64,000 nucleotides of DNA from CBDHHC01 sp965263345 (GCA_965263345.1 CBDHHC010000024.1:372001-436000), one strand, 5' to 3'. Counted from the stretch's first letter, positions 44,029-53,223 are shown. Notes: generated from the sequence alone by a model not told the origin. Numbers and translations: made by a program.

Positions 44029-44053
44029 AAAAAAAAGCCCGGTTTCCCGGGCT
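44029..44053 (-). terminator. intrinsic terminator of the SLATT gene
   Basis: On the minus strand, AGCCCGG-GAAA-CCGGGCT (44036-44053) is followed by a run of eight T residues. It lies about 40 bases beyond the stop of the SLATT-domain gene and would end its mRNA, separating it from fic. Confidence 0.9.
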
Positions 44054-44091
44054 AAGTTAGTTAGATAGAATCTTTATGTTTTGGGGGAGTT

Positions 44092-44826
44092 TTATAAGAA
44101 AAACAAAATCAACGGAGGTATAGTGATGATAATCGAGTTTAAACCATAGACATTCATATAGTAAGAAAGTTTCAAGTTTAACTTTTCATCCCATCCAATA
44201 TCTTCTGAATTTTTTACCTCTAATTTCGCCATCTTGGCATCTATATCATCATAATTATAAGGACAAGCATGCATAACAAAATGATATTTTTCGGTATACA
44301 TCTGAAGTGTCTCTTTACTGATCATAGGCTCGATCTGTAATCTCTGATAAAGGTCATTGATCTCCATGGCGCATTTATGCATCTGCAGAGCACGCACCTG
44401 ATAATTATTTTGGCTTTCTAACAATCCAACAATAATTATAAATATAGAGGAGATAATTGAAGCAAAAGTAATTGCACTTTTTGTGGTCAAAGGTAAGACC
44501 ATATTATACGTCAAAGCATATAAAGATATACTAACGACAAATAATGAAATGATTGAAAGTGTAAAAATGCTTACTTTATGTTTTTGTTCTAGACGACTAT
44601 GAGCATTTGATCTCGCCTGCATAGCAAAATTCATACGCTCTAAAAGGTCTTTATGTTGTTTTGACCCCATATATAATTGTAATTCAGCATCAAAATCCTG
44701 GCGTTTCACAGGTTGATTGTTTTTCATGTAAAACTTGGGGTCAGAGACTTGAACTTGTTCAAGTGTCCCAGGGTTTTGTTGACTATTATTTGATGGCGGC
44801 CTCGTCCACATATGTCTTATCTTCAT
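44092..44826 (-). CDS. SLATT domain protein (SMODS/SLOG-associating 2TM effector family)
   Basis: A 244-residue protein. After a polar N-terminus, a helix (RMNFAMQARSNAHSRLEQKH) leads to two closely spaced membrane helices (VSIFTLSIISLFVVSISLYA and ITFASIISSIFIIIVGLLES), then NYQVRALQMHKCAMEINDLY and a cytoplasmic helical part; a third hydrophobic stretch ends the protein (IIITIPPLILFFL). This pattern fits SLATT domains, proposed pore-forming effectors of nucleotide-sensing or reverse-transcriptase defence systems. No SMODS, SLOG or reverse-transcriptase gene adjoins it, so it is free-standing here. Function is inferred from family only. Confidence 0.72.
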   Translation of the reverse strand: MKIRHMWTRPPSNNSQQNPGTLEQVQVSDPKFYMKNNQPVKRQDFDAELQLYMGSKQHKDLLERMNFAMQARSNAHSRLEQKHKVSIFTLSIISLFVVSISLYALTYNMVLPLTTKSAITFASIISSIFIIIVGLLESQNNYQVRALQMHKCAMEINDLYQRLQIEPMISKETLQMYTEKYHFVMHACPYNYDDIDAKMAKLEVKNSEDIGWDEKLNLKLSYYMNVYGLNSIIITIPPLILFFL

Positions 44827-44934
44827 ATTATTTCAGTTATATAAATATTATCTACTCTGATTCTTAAAGATGTCAGAATTATTATTTCGTTTTCATAATA
44901 TTTATTTTGAAAAACTTGATTAATACTCTCCGTC

Positions 44935-46204
44935 TTATTCATAAAACTCTTCTAATTCAGGAACACGCGTAAAAGCAATTTTTGTACCTAAGTATTTAGC
45001 TTTCAATGAATGCTGGGATGCTAAGTGAACACTATCATTACCAAATCTAGTATTTAATTGATCTATGGCGTGCCATAATTTTCCTTGTCCTTTAATTTGC
45101 TTTTGTTTTTGAGGCTCTAAAACCGGAAATAAATCATATTGTGGGGTATTGTATTCAGCTAATCCATGAAGAGTAATGGAAACTTTCTTAATTGGCGTTC
45201 CTCTTCTTAGAGTCTGTTCCAAGACCTGCCAGAAACAATCTAATTGATCTAAGAATATAAAGCTGTTTTGTGTATGCGGAAATTGTGCCCCAATCTCAAA
45301 TCGAGGATACCCCAGCGGACGAGCTGACATATTAAAAGCGCTTGAGGCAAGGCCATAGCGCCTTAATCTTTTTGCAGCCTTCAAAAGTAAAGCACGTGCT
45401 ATAAGTCTCGCTTTGTTTAGGATTTCTGAGTTCAGGAGACAGCATACGGCTATGTCCTATATGTCTTTTTTGCGTTCGAATGGCAGGAACTTCATATCCG
45501 TGCAAAGAATACCAGAACCTCTCGCCTTGCACACCCCCCCAAACCTTACGCACATGCCATGGATCAGCAAACCAAAGGTCTTTTATTGTTTTTATCCCTG
45601 CACGCAATAAACGTTGATGCATACGGACATTTATACCAGGAAGATCCGTTAAAGATAAATGCTGTATACGCTCAAGAATGCTCTGTGGTTCAAGAACAAC
45701 CAGACCATCAGGCTTTTGAATATCTGTTGCAATCTTTGCCAGAAAACAATTTGGAGCTATGCCGATTGAACTTTTTAAATAGTCACCAACATTTTGTGCA
45801 ATACCAGCTTTGATTTCATGGGCAAGGGCGCACGCGTTTTGTGGTTTTCTCTCAAAACCCAAAAGGCGACAGGAAACCTCATCAATCGAATGCACCTTTT
45901 CAATAGGAATATGGGTTCCGATCTCTTGTTTAATTTTATTATGATAATGGACATAAAGATCATGTCGTGCAGGAACACACACTAGATCAGGACAAAGAAG
46001 TTTGGCGTGATAGATTTTTGTTCCTGTTTTCACACCATATCGCTTTGCTTCATAACTTGCTGCAATCGCACAGGTACTGTCTGTTTCCATAGGAACAACT
46101 GCGACAGGCCTACCCCTCAGAGCAGGTACGACCTCCTGCTCAACACTTGCAAAATAGCTATTTAAATCGAGAAAAAGATAGTTCAATCCAGAAGCAGGCT
46201 GCAT
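44935..46204 (-). pseudogene. Y-family DNA polymerase (UmuC/DinB-like), one-base frameshift
   Basis: A translesion polymerase of about 422 residues if the frame is repaired. ATG 46204 follows GAGGA by six bases. Visible motifs: LFLDLNSYFASVEQ (catalytic Asp), VAVVPMETDSTCAIAASYEA, HSIDEVSC (catalytic Asp-Glu), SIGIAPNCFLAKIATDIQKP and LPGINVRMHQRLLRAGI, then a little-finger domain. The first frame holds to 45420, then needs the next frame (ARLIARALLLKAAKRLRRYG). One extra base in the T-run at 45412-45414 explains it, and the span of 1270 bp is one over a multiple of three. A LexA box lies 44 bases upstream, so SOS induction is expected. Confidence 0.85.
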
Positions 46205-46247
46205 AATAACGTCCTCAATGACCAGGACGTTTCTAATACAACAAAAA

Positions 46248-46262
46248 GAACAAATCAAGAAC
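46248..46262 (-). promoter_or_regulatory. LexA box (alphaproteobacterial SOS box)
   Basis: GAACAAATCAAGAAC is, on the minus strand, GTTC-N7-GTTC, the direct repeat recognised by LexA in alphaproteobacteria. It sits just upstream of the Y-family polymerase gene, a usual SOS target. Confidence 0.75.
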
Positions 46263-46318
46263 GAATTAACAATGAGAGACGGAAAGCCCCTCATTATAAT
46301 TTATAAAAAGTCTTAATC

Positions 46319-46714
46319 TTACCGTCTTTTACGCAAGGACAGCTTTCCAAAACCTCTACCACTTTTCAAAGTCACTGTTTGTCTTTTTCCTCTTATAGTG
46401 ACTTCAATACGTCCAGATATATCGTATTGATCATTCGCAAAATCGCCGACATAACGATTCTTCCTGATCTTCAATACATTACCCGTTTGGCTGATTTTTC
46501 CAGCAGAGGTCGCGCAAACTGCATTAACACCATAGACCTTATCTGTCTGTTTATTATAGGAAATCTTACAACGAACTTTCTCGCGATCACCGGATTTGGG
46601 CTTCACATAACCTCCGCCACTCCAACTCCCATCTAGTGGGACGGCATGGGCAATAGTAAGGCTTGTTAATAGGTAAACAGTAAGCGACACAAAAAATGCC
46701 AGTTTCATTCTCAT
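46319..46714 (-). CDS. secreted protein of unknown function
   Basis: A 131-residue protein with AGGAGAG before its ATG and a clear signal peptide (LAFFVSLTVYLLTSLTIAHA). The mature part starts VPLDGSWSGGGYVKPKSGDR, has one Cys pair (VRCKISYNK and NAVCATSAG) likely bridged in the periplasm, and ends in a strongly basic RGFGKLSLRKRR. The pattern W.G.G....G..E..RC...Y recurs in small secreted proteins of alphaproteobacteria, but I cannot name a function. It is followed by the polymerase gene 114 bases on. Confidence 0.65.
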   Translation of the reverse strand: MRMKLAFFVSLTVYLLTSLTIAHAVPLDGSWSGGGYVKPKSGDREKVRCKISYNKQTDKVYGVNAVCATSAGKISQTGNVLKIRKNRYVGDFANDQYDISGRIEVTIRGKRQTVTLKSGRGFGKLSLRKRR

Positions 46715-46930
46715 TAAAGTCTCTCCTTGGAGCAGATAATAGTTTCCTTTGTATTAATATCGTTATTCGCATTCATAAAACAATAGAGAATATTAGAAAG
46801 GTTGTTTATTCTCTTAGATATAGTTGCATATGATCGGATTTCGGGTTATGTCCAGCTAATTTTATTTCATATCCAAGAAAGACCAAATAAGTAATACCGA
46901 CCATACAAAGTCTTTCTAAAGAGGTTCTTC

Positions 46931-47635
46931 ATGCAACTTAAAGATAAAATTGCCTTTATCACCGGAGCGTCACGAGGCATTGGCAAAGCCGTTGCTCTCG
47001 CATATGCAAAAGAAGGTGCTCACATTATCGCAACGGCAACGACAAAAGGGGCATTGGAAGAGCTTGATAATGAAATTAAAGACCTTGGTGGTTCAGCAAC
47101 ATTGCTCTCTATGAATCTTCTCAAAACCAATAAAATTGATGGCTTAGGTCCAACAATTTATGAACGTTGGGGGAAACTGGATATATTCGTCGGCAATGCA
47201 GGCATATTGGGTCCGATGTCACCACTTGCCCATATTCAAGACTATGATTGGTCGCAAACTCTTGAATTAAATTTAACTGTAAACTGGAAACTCATACGCA
47301 CATTAGACCCTGTTCTAAAACAATCCGATGCAGGACGAGCAATATTTGTAACCTCTGGTGCGGTAAAAAAGAATAAGGCCTACTGGGGACCTTATTCAAT
47401 CTCCAAAGCTGGGCTTGAAGCTTTGGTAAAAACATATGCTGACGAAATTGAAAACACAAATATTCGTGCCAATTTAATCAACCCAGGTCCAACAGCAACC
47501 AAAATGCGTGCAAAGGCATACCCTGGAGAGGACCAGTCTAAGCTGACACAACCACAGGATTTAGCTGACTTATTCGTTCTAATGGCCAGTCCGACCTTTA
47601 CTGAAAACGGCAAAGTGATTGATTACGCAAGATAA
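46931..47635 (+). CDS. SDR family oxidoreductase
   Basis: A 234-residue Rossmann-fold enzyme: cofactor motif TGASRGIGKAVA, NAG in VGNAGILG, catalytic Ser in VTSGAVKK and Tyr-Lys in YSISKAG, and the NPGPTATKMR loop. The absence of an acidic residue after the second strand (ATATTKGALEEL) favours NADP(H), weakly. It resembles short YciK/FabG-like reductases; the substrate is unknown. It converges with the HbpS-like gene. Confidence 0.85.
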   Translation: MQLKDKIAFITGASRGIGKAVALAYAKEGAHIIATATTKGALEELDNEIKDLGGSATLLSMNLLKTNKIDGLGPTIYERWGKLDIFVGNAGILGPMSPLAHIQDYDWSQTLELNLTVNWKLIRTLDPVLKQSDAGRAIFVTSGAVKKNKAYWGPYSISKAGLEALVKTYADEIENTNIRANLINPGPTATKMRAKAYPGEDQSKLTQPQDLADLFVLMASPTFTENGKVIDYAR

Positions 47636-47672
47636 GAGTGTAACGTTTAGTAATGTTTGCAAGGTAAAGATT

Positions 47673-48098
47673 TTAACCGCAATCTGCCGAAAAGCTTACA
47701 GCCTCAATACCAGCCACCGCGCATATTTCATCATTGTCAGATGTATCGCCTGTTACACCAACGGCACCAACAATAGCTCCATTCTCACGGATTAAAACAC
47801 CACCTGGCACCGGCACAAGATGACCATCAGCAAGATGGTTCATTGCCTGAATAAAATAAGGTTGTTCTTGAGCCCGCTTAAATATAGCCCGCGACCCAAG
47901 CCCCATAGCTATAGCACCATAAGCTTTGCCTTTTGCAATCTCTGGACGTAATGTGCTAGTACCATCTTCTCTAGCCATAGCTTTCATATGTCCACCAGCA
48001 TCTAACACAACGACTGTGAGAGGGTTTAAATTCAATTCCTTTCCCTTTTCCAAAGCAACTGAAATAATTTTTTGAGCAGTCTCCAGGCTGAGAGTCAT
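47673..48098 (-). CDS. GlcG/HbpS family protein
   Basis: A 141-residue protein with LETAQKIISVALEKGKELNL, TVVVLDAGGHMKAMAREDGT, the central AKGKAYGAIAMG, and VPGGVLIRENGAIVGAVGVTGDTSDNDE, all typical of GlcG/HbpS. Members bind haem or cobalamin, or occur beside glycolate and aromatic-degradation genes; no enzymatic role is settled. There is no signal peptide, so it is cytoplasmic. A divergent TetR gene starts about 290 bases away. Confidence 0.88.
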   Translation of the reverse strand: MTLSLETAQKIISVALEKGKELNLNPLTVVVLDAGGHMKAMAREDGTSTLRPEIAKGKAYGAIAMGLGSRAIFKRAQEQPYFIQAMNHLADGHLVPVPGGVLIRENGAIVGAVGVTGDTSDNDEICAVAGIEAVSFSADCG

Positions 48099-48329
48099 TT
48101 CATTTTCCCTGATTTATTCTTTCGATTCCTAACATCAAAACTATAAAAATATTGGCCGTTAGAAAAGGAGATTCTTATTATCCTAATGTTCTATATCATT
48201 ATGTATATAATCATTTTTATCTCATGATCTTAAGAGATCTCAATTTATCGAATAATCCGGATAATTGGGTAGAACGCTATTATAGTTATAGGTCTCCCTC
48301 ATCTACTCAGCCAATACTCGGTAAATAAT

Positions 48330-48374
48330 TTGACAAACATATTGATAATTCTTATATTTGGTTGGTCAACCAAC
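48330..48374 (+). promoter_or_regulatory. sigma-70 promoter with overlapping TetR operator
   Basis: TTGACA (48330-48335), a 17-base spacer and TATATT (48353-48358) make a near-ideal sigma-70 promoter. GTTGGTCAACCAAC (48361-48374), two GTTGGT arms around CA, lies immediately after the -10 box, where a repressor would block initiation. The TetR gene starts 16 bases downstream, so self-repression is likely. Confidence 0.75.
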
Positions 48375-48390
48375 AAAATTAATTTGTGAT

Positions 48391-48969
48391 ATGTCAGTAA
48401 AAAATCGAAAAAAACAAATTGTCTCTGCTCTTCTTATTGTCATGGCACGGCAAGGGTATAATGGCGCATCCATACAGGATATTGCCAAGCAAGCCGAATT
48501 AACACCTGGTTTATTACATTACCACTTTGCCTCCAAACGTGATATTTTATTAGCCTTGATTATAGAAATTGAGGCCATTGTAGAACAACGTTATGAAAAG
48601 CGACTTAAATCTGCAAAATCAAATTGGGATGAACTTTATTCTCTGATTGACGCATATGTGGCACTAGGAGATGATGCAAATTCAAATGCGGTTGCCTGTT
48701 GGGTAGGAATTGCAGCGGAAGCCCTTAAAGATGAAATCATCTGCGAGGCTTATACAAAAACAATTGAACGTAAATTATCAAAGCTCCAAGCTCATGTAAA
48801 ATCTGTAGCCCCTCACAGATCACCTAAAGATATTAAAGCTATAACTGCCTTACTCATGTCAGCGATTCAAGGCGCTTATTCTCTATCCATTATCGCAAAA
48901 GCTACACCAAAAGGATTTGCATCCCAACAAATACGTAAAACAGCCCATGCATTGTTAAATGAGGTATAA
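48391..48969 (+). CDS. TetR family transcriptional regulator
   Basis: 192 residues from ATG 48391. The N-terminal DNA-binding region is KKQIVSALLIVMARQGYNGA / SIQDIAKQAELTPGLLHYHF / ASKRDILLALI, typical of TetR/BetI proteins. The C-terminal ligand domain (TKTIERKLSKLQAHVKSVA, AITALLMSAIQGAYSLSIIA) resembles BetI/AcrR-type sequences, but the effector is unknown. The next gene starts one base after its stop, so the two are co-transcribed. An operator-like palindrome precedes it. Confidence 0.88.
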   Translation: MSVKNRKKQIVSALLIVMARQGYNGASIQDIAKQAELTPGLLHYHFASKRDILLALIIEIEAIVEQRYEKRLKSAKSNWDELYSLIDAYVALGDDANSNAVACWVGIAAEALKDEIICEAYTKTIERKLSKLQAHVKSVAPHRSPKDIKAITALLMSAIQGAYSLSIIAKATPKGFASQQIRKTAHALLNEV

Positions 48970-48970
48970 A

Positions 48971-49357
48971 ATGCCCTATAAGAAATTACGAAATTTTAGG
49001 CTGCCGACTGGTAAGATATGCATATTAACATCGCCCAAAATCCCATTTTTAAAACAATATTATGTTCTACACCTTCGAGAGAATATAGATAACACAAGTG
49101 ATGATCTTAAACATTTATCGCAAACGGCACATCGTGTTGCACGTGCTCTTGCTCGAGATAATTACAACAATTCAGAATGCTATAGTCTTGTCTATAACGC
49201 CCAAGAAACCAGTCGAAGACCTAACCCTCATATTCATATTTTTCTTGCTCAATCTATCGCTGAAAAACGTAAGGCCTTTTTCTACTATTGCGTGAAACAC
49301 ATCACGAGAAAAATTGCTAACATTTTACCAAATAACCTAATCGGCAAAACCAACTAA
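48971..49357 (+). CDS. HIT-like small protein
   Basis: About 128 residues from ATG 48971, with GAGG six bases upstream inside the end of the tetR gene. The line YYVLHLRENIDNTSDDLKHL / SQTAHRVARALARD is followed by YSLVYNAQETSRRPNPHIHI-F, which resembles the histidine-triad motif (H-x-H-x-H) with the last His replaced by Phe. HIT proteins hydrolyse or transfer nucleotides; this one may not be active. The C-terminus (YYCVKHITRKIANILPNN) is basic. Assignment is tentative. Confidence 0.5.
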   Translation: MPYKKLRNFRLPTGKICILTSPKIPFLKQYYVLHLRENIDNTSDDLKHLSQTAHRVARALARDNYNNSECYSLVYNAQETSRRPNPHIHIFLAQSIAEKRKAFFYYCVKHITRKIANILPNNLIGKTN

Positions 49358-49484
49358 GAAATAGATAAGATTACAAGGAATTTACCATAAGGTCCAACGT
49401 ATTAACTCTGCTCACTGATTTATACTTTACAATGCACTACACTCTCTAGTATAGACTTTGGTCTAGTTCTGTAAGAGAGTGACC

Positions 49485-50217
49485 ATGAGTGATAGAACGA
49501 AAAAAATATTACGAATTAGTCTATCAAAAGTTACATTAGTGACAACATTTATATGTTCAATCTTGTCCGCATTTGCTGATGACAAAGCCCCAGAAGAAAA
49601 ATCATACCAGATCTTTGGAGAAGTAACGCTCGTGAGTGACTATGTAACTCGTGGCCGCTCAATTAATGATGGCACTCCAGCAATTCAACCTCATTTCCTT
49701 TTTAGAAGAGGTGACTTCTTTGCCGGAATTTGGGCTACAACCCTGGATGTGGCCGATCTCAACCTTGAGGTGGATTATTATGCAGGATATCAATTCCAAC
49801 TTGATAAAGATCTAAAATTAGAAACAGCTTTACAAGCAATCACTGTTCCTCAGCTTGATAACTTTGACTTTTTAAGAATCAATGCTCGCTTATCTGGTAA
49901 ATATAAAAATGTCTTTTGGAGCCTTTGGGCGGCTTATGACCCCGAATTAGATAACACAGCAACACAAGATGGGGACAATAAATACATTACCTTTGCCCTG
50001 CAAATGCCAATTGAGAAAACGCAATTTACTCTAAATGCTGGTGTTGGATACGAACAAGGTATTGCTGTCAGAACACAAGATCAAAACAAAGTTTGATTGG
50101 TACCTAGGGCTCTCTACAAAAGCGCTCGGGTTAAATTTTGATGCAAAATATGTTGCTACCGATGAGCAAGATGTCTATGAGCCCAGACTTTTAGTGTCCG
50201 TTAAGAAGTCTTTTTAG
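49485..50217 (+). pseudogene. TorF family putative porin, one-base frameshift
   Basis: ATG 49485 follows GAGAG. The signal peptide (VTLVTTFICSILSAFA) leads into SYQIFGEVTLVSDYVTRGRS, DGTPAIQPHFLFRRGDFFAGIW and alternating beta strands, as in the TorF/TIGR02001 outer-membrane family. The frame stops at 50096, but the expected end (KFDWYLGLSTKALGLNFDAK through LLVSVKKSF) continues in the next frame to 50217. Removing one A of the AAA at 50088-50090 restores it, and the 733-bp span is one over a multiple of three. A repaired product would have 243 residues. These proteins are assumed to be porins. Confidence 0.85.
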
Positions 50218-50239
50218 AACTATTATCTTAACACAGTTT

Positions 50240-50932
50240 CTATGTCACGCCTTGCAACCGGTCAAAAACTTTTCCTACAAATTGCCTTGTCACCTTACGA
50301 CCAGACACAAGTGCCTCCTTATCAATCTCTTCAATAAGTTTATGTGCAGCTGACATAGACCGTTCAATGCGAAGAGCAATGTAGGGAATAACATTAGGTG
50401 GTACGATAAGCTGACGGTCAGAAAAAAGTTTAATCAATAGAGTATTAAGAAGCGTTTCATCAGGAAGATCAATTTCAACGACAGGACTGGCTCTTAGCCT
50501 TGAGCGTAAATCAGGCAAATCGATATGCCAGTCTCCAGGTCTTCCGCGTCCTGTCATTAAAACATGAAACCTTTTTTCTTTAGAGAGGTTCAAAAGATGA
50601 AATAAAGCTTTTTCATCAATGATATCTTTATTGATATCTTCAACAACTAAGGCAGGTGCATTTTGCAGCTCATCGACCTTTTCGATCGTCAAGTCTTTCG
50701 CTGCAATCATTGAGGCATCCGAGCGCATCCGCCAAACATGTGCCAGATGAGTTTTACCAGAACTTTCCGGGCCAACAAGAAGCAAGTAAGGATGATGCCA
50801 ATCAGGCCAGAGGTCAACAACTTTAATGGCATCCTCATTACATGTGCTGACCAGAAAATCCTCCGCATCCATAGCTGCCCGGTGCGGCAAATCAAAAACG
50901 AGTTGCTGTGGCCCTTCAACAAAAGCTGACAT
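50240..50932 (-). CDS. hdaA: HdaA, DnaA-related regulator of replication initiation
   Basis: A 230-residue AAA+ protein equal to the DnaA ATPase domain without its DNA-binding part. The N-terminal clamp-binding peptide is QQLVFDLP. Walker A is degenerate but present (LVGPESSGKTHLAHVW), Walker B reads ALVVEDINKDIID, and the sensor region is SRLRASPVVEIDLPDE. In Caulobacter HdaA, bound to the replisome clamp, stimulates ATP hydrolysis by DnaA and so prevents re-initiation. Its ATG shares bases with the upstream stop (TAATG), showing translational coupling. Confidence 0.9.
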   Translation of the reverse strand: MSAFVEGPQQLVFDLPHRAAMDAEDFLVSTCNEDAIKVVDLWPDWHHPYLLLVGPESSGKTHLAHVWRMRSDASMIAAKDLTIEKVDELQNAPALVVEDINKDIIDEKALFHLLNLSKEKRFHVLMTGRGRPGDWHIDLPDLRSRLRASPVVEIDLPDETLLNTLLIKLFSDRQLIVPPNVIPYIALRIERSMSAAHKLIEEIDKEALVSGRKVTRQFVGKVFDRLQGVT

Positions 50933-52035
50933 TAATCGGCCTCACTTTTGTTTTTGTTATAATCCTGCCCTAGATAGACTTCGCTTTTACAATATTGATC
51001 AAAAGCAAAACGAACCAACACTCCAATTGCAGCTGCAACTGGCACAGCAATAAGAAGACCAACAAAACCAAACAAATAACCAAAAACAAATAAAGAGAAA
51101 ATAAGCCAGACAGGATGAAGTTGAACACTATCCCCAACGATTTTGGGTGATAATAAATTTCCTTCTATCGCCTGACCAATTAAGAAGATTCCCAGTACAG
51201 AGACAATAGGAATCCATTCTGGCCAGAACTGTACGAGAGCTACGGAACCGGCTAATATGAAGCCTACTGCAGACCCCACAAAAGGAATAAAGCTGATTAA
51301 TCCTGCTATCGTTCCAATCAGAATACCATAATTTAATCCAGCTAATTTCAAACCAATCACATAAAATAAACCAAGCAAAATAAGAACAGTTACTTGCCCA
51401 CGAACAAAACCAGCCATGACACTATCTATTTCTTTTGCAAGACTACGAATAGTGTCTGCATGATCTCTGGGTAGACTTCTATCAACAATACCTACGATCT
51501 TGTCCCAATCCTTTAATAAGTAAAATGTTACGACCGGTGTGATGAGTATAAGCGAAAGAAAATTAAAGACAGCCAAACCACCACTTAAAAGCGATGTAAT
51601 ATTTTTCCCAATCCATTCAGGCACTTGTTTTGTAAGGTTTTGCGAGACCGTCTCCAATTCATTTTTATCAATAGGTAGATACTTTCCAAACCATTCTTGA
51701 TGCGCATTAAAGAAAAATTCTTTTAGTGTGATCAAATAGCCTGGAATATTGGAGGCAAGGTTAGTTAACTCATTTATCAAAAACGGGATAATAAGAATAA
51801 GAGTAATCGTGACAAATATTCCAAAAACTGTAACGATAAGGATTGTAGCCCAGAGACGGGAAAATCCAATGTCTTCTAAAAAATCAGCAACAGGGTCAAG
51901 AAAATAAGCAATAGCAAGGCCAACGATAAAGGGAAGAAGAATTTCACGCAATGTAGCTATAATCAGCAAAAAAATGATACATGCAATAAGCCAAAATAAT
52001 ATTTGTTTTCGTAAGCTAATCTTTGCTTCAATCAT
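50932..52035 (-). CDS. AI-2E/PerM family membrane transporter
   Basis: About 367 residues; ATG 52035 (MIEAKISLRKQILFWL) is preferred to GTG 52044. Eight or so hydrophobic helices, with the family blocks LLPFIVGLAIAYFLDPV, FYLLKDWDKI, GFVRGQVTVLILLGLFYVIG, LIGTIAGLISFIPFVGSAVG and EGNLLSPKIVGDSVQLHPVW followed by LFGFVGLLIAVPVAA. This is the AI-2E transporter superfamily (PerM, TqsA, sodium-proton antiporters). The substrate is unknown. It is the middle gene of a DUF2066-perM-hdaA set that is common in alphaproteobacteria. Confidence 0.9.
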   Translation of the reverse strand: MIEAKISLRKQILFWLIACIIFLLIIATLREILLPFIVGLAIAYFLDPVADFLEDIGFSRLWATILIVTVFGIFVTITLILIIPFLINELTNLASNIPGYLITLKEFFFNAHQEWFGKYLPIDKNELETVSQNLTKQVPEWIGKNITSLLSGGLAVFNFLSLILITPVVTFYLLKDWDKIVGIVDRSLPRDHADTIRSLAKEIDSVMAGFVRGQVTVLILLGLFYVIGLKLAGLNYGILIGTIAGLISFIPFVGSAVGFILAGSVALVQFWPEWIPIVSVLGIFLIGQAIEGNLLSPKIVGDSVQLHPVWLIFSLFVFGYLFGFVGLLIAVPVAAAIGVLVRFAFDQYCKSEVYLGQDYNKNKSEAD

Positions 52036-52083
52036 AGTCCCCACCTTTTTATGTCTTTAATTATGTCTTACAATTATATAAAT

Positions 52084-53223
52084 TCAGGATCCTCGCAAAA
52101 CCCATGCACCATTCTCATTTTGTAAATTCAGGTTATGCCTCGATAAAGTTTTTGCAAGCCGTTCGCCGCCACCTGGAAAGCTCAAAGAGATCTCGGCACC
52201 ACGAGCCGAAAATGTATCGACCTCGATACTATCGACCCCTGGCACAGTTTCAATTTTTTTACGAATTACTTGCCATTGTTTAAATCCAGAATAGATAACA
52301 GTCACAATAACTTTCTGGGGAACACTCGCAAGACCATCCTCACCTATATTATCTGAACGAATAACTTTCCATCTTCCCTCAATCACACGCAATGAAAAAT
52401 TAGCAGCATTTCGAGTTGGAATTTTTAATGTCCTACCTAGACGCGAATAGTCACGATGAAGTCGAAAAGGACCCGCTGCATCAACACCAATGAGCGTAAC
52501 AGAGAGTTTACTTCCAACTTGCGAGGGATAAGCATATGCAAAAATAATATTCTTTGTTTTATACGTGGAGAAATATCTGGAAGTCATTTCGTCATAAACA
52601 TCTCGTTTGCCAGCAAGAATATCTCTCATAACGTCAACAGTCATAGAAGGTTTTAAATGTCCAACTTGAATAGGAGTTAGCGTATTGGTAAGATCTAGGC
52701 TTGTCCAGGACTTACGCCATTGCTTTTGGTTTTTACGGATTTGCTTTTCATTTGCATCCGAGAAATAGACTGGCACAAGAACAATCTTTTTAGATTGTTC
52801 TTCAATAAATGGGATCGAGTAACTCCTAAGAAGTTTGCGAACTCGGTCAGCCTGAAAATTAAAATCCAATCTTGCAATATACCGAACTTGCGAATTCCTC
52901 TCATTTCGTACAGATAACCCATTTAAAAGGCTCGCTATGGTTCTCTTATCGACAGGAGGTAAACGATTATAATCTCTGTAATTTATGATCCGGCGTAATA
53001 AATAGTTAAACGCATCTTGTTGTCCCTTTGCGATGGCTTTGCGCTTTGCCTTCACTGCATTTTTAGCTTTTGCTTCAACAAAAAACTTTGCAACCGTATA
53101 AACTTTATCATTTTTAGCGAAAACAGGAGCTGCGATGAGCAAAAAGACGAACAGACCTCCGAAAAAAGCACCTAAAAAAATGACATTCTTATACACAATA
53201 AAAGATCTGTTTTGTAACCACAT
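52084..53223 (-). CDS. DUF2066 domain protein (exported)
   Basis: A 379-residue protein with an N-terminal hydrophobic segment (FLGAFFGGLFVFLLIAAPVF-AK) acting as signal or anchor. The mature start KVYTVAKFFVEAKAKNAVKA / KRKAIAKGQQDAFNYLLRRI is the DUF2066 hallmark, followed by QVRYIARLDFNFQADRVRKLL. The C-terminal half has repeated beta-alpha units (QWQVIRKKIETVPGVDSIEV) that resemble small binding folds. Function is unknown. It stands divergent to purM and starts the operon leading to hdaA. Confidence 0.85.
   Translation of the reverse strand: MWLQNRSFIVYKNVIFLGAFFGGLFVFLLIAAPVFAKNDKVYTVAKFFVEAKAKNAVKAKRKAIAKGQQDAFNYLLRRIINYRDYNRLPPVDKRTIASLLNGLSVRNERNSQVRYIARLDFNFQADRVRKLLRSYSIPFIEEQSKKIVLVPVYFSDANEKQIRKNQKQWRKSWTSLDLTNTLTPIQVGHLKPSMTVDVMRDILAGKRDVYDEMTSRYFSTYKTKNIIFAYAYPSQVGSKLSVTLIGVDAAGPFRLHRDYSRLGRTLKIPTRNAANFSLRVIEGRWKVIRSDNIGEDGLASVPQKVIVTVIYSGFKQWQVIRKKIETVPGVDSIEVDTFSARGAEISLSFPGGGERLAKTLSRHNLNLQNENGAWVLRGS

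Noticed and set aside
45411..50091. Programmed frameshifting at AAACAAAG
   Set aside because: Not adopted as the main view: both genes are ordinary families not known for frameshifting, and a one-base error in a short A-run is simpler.
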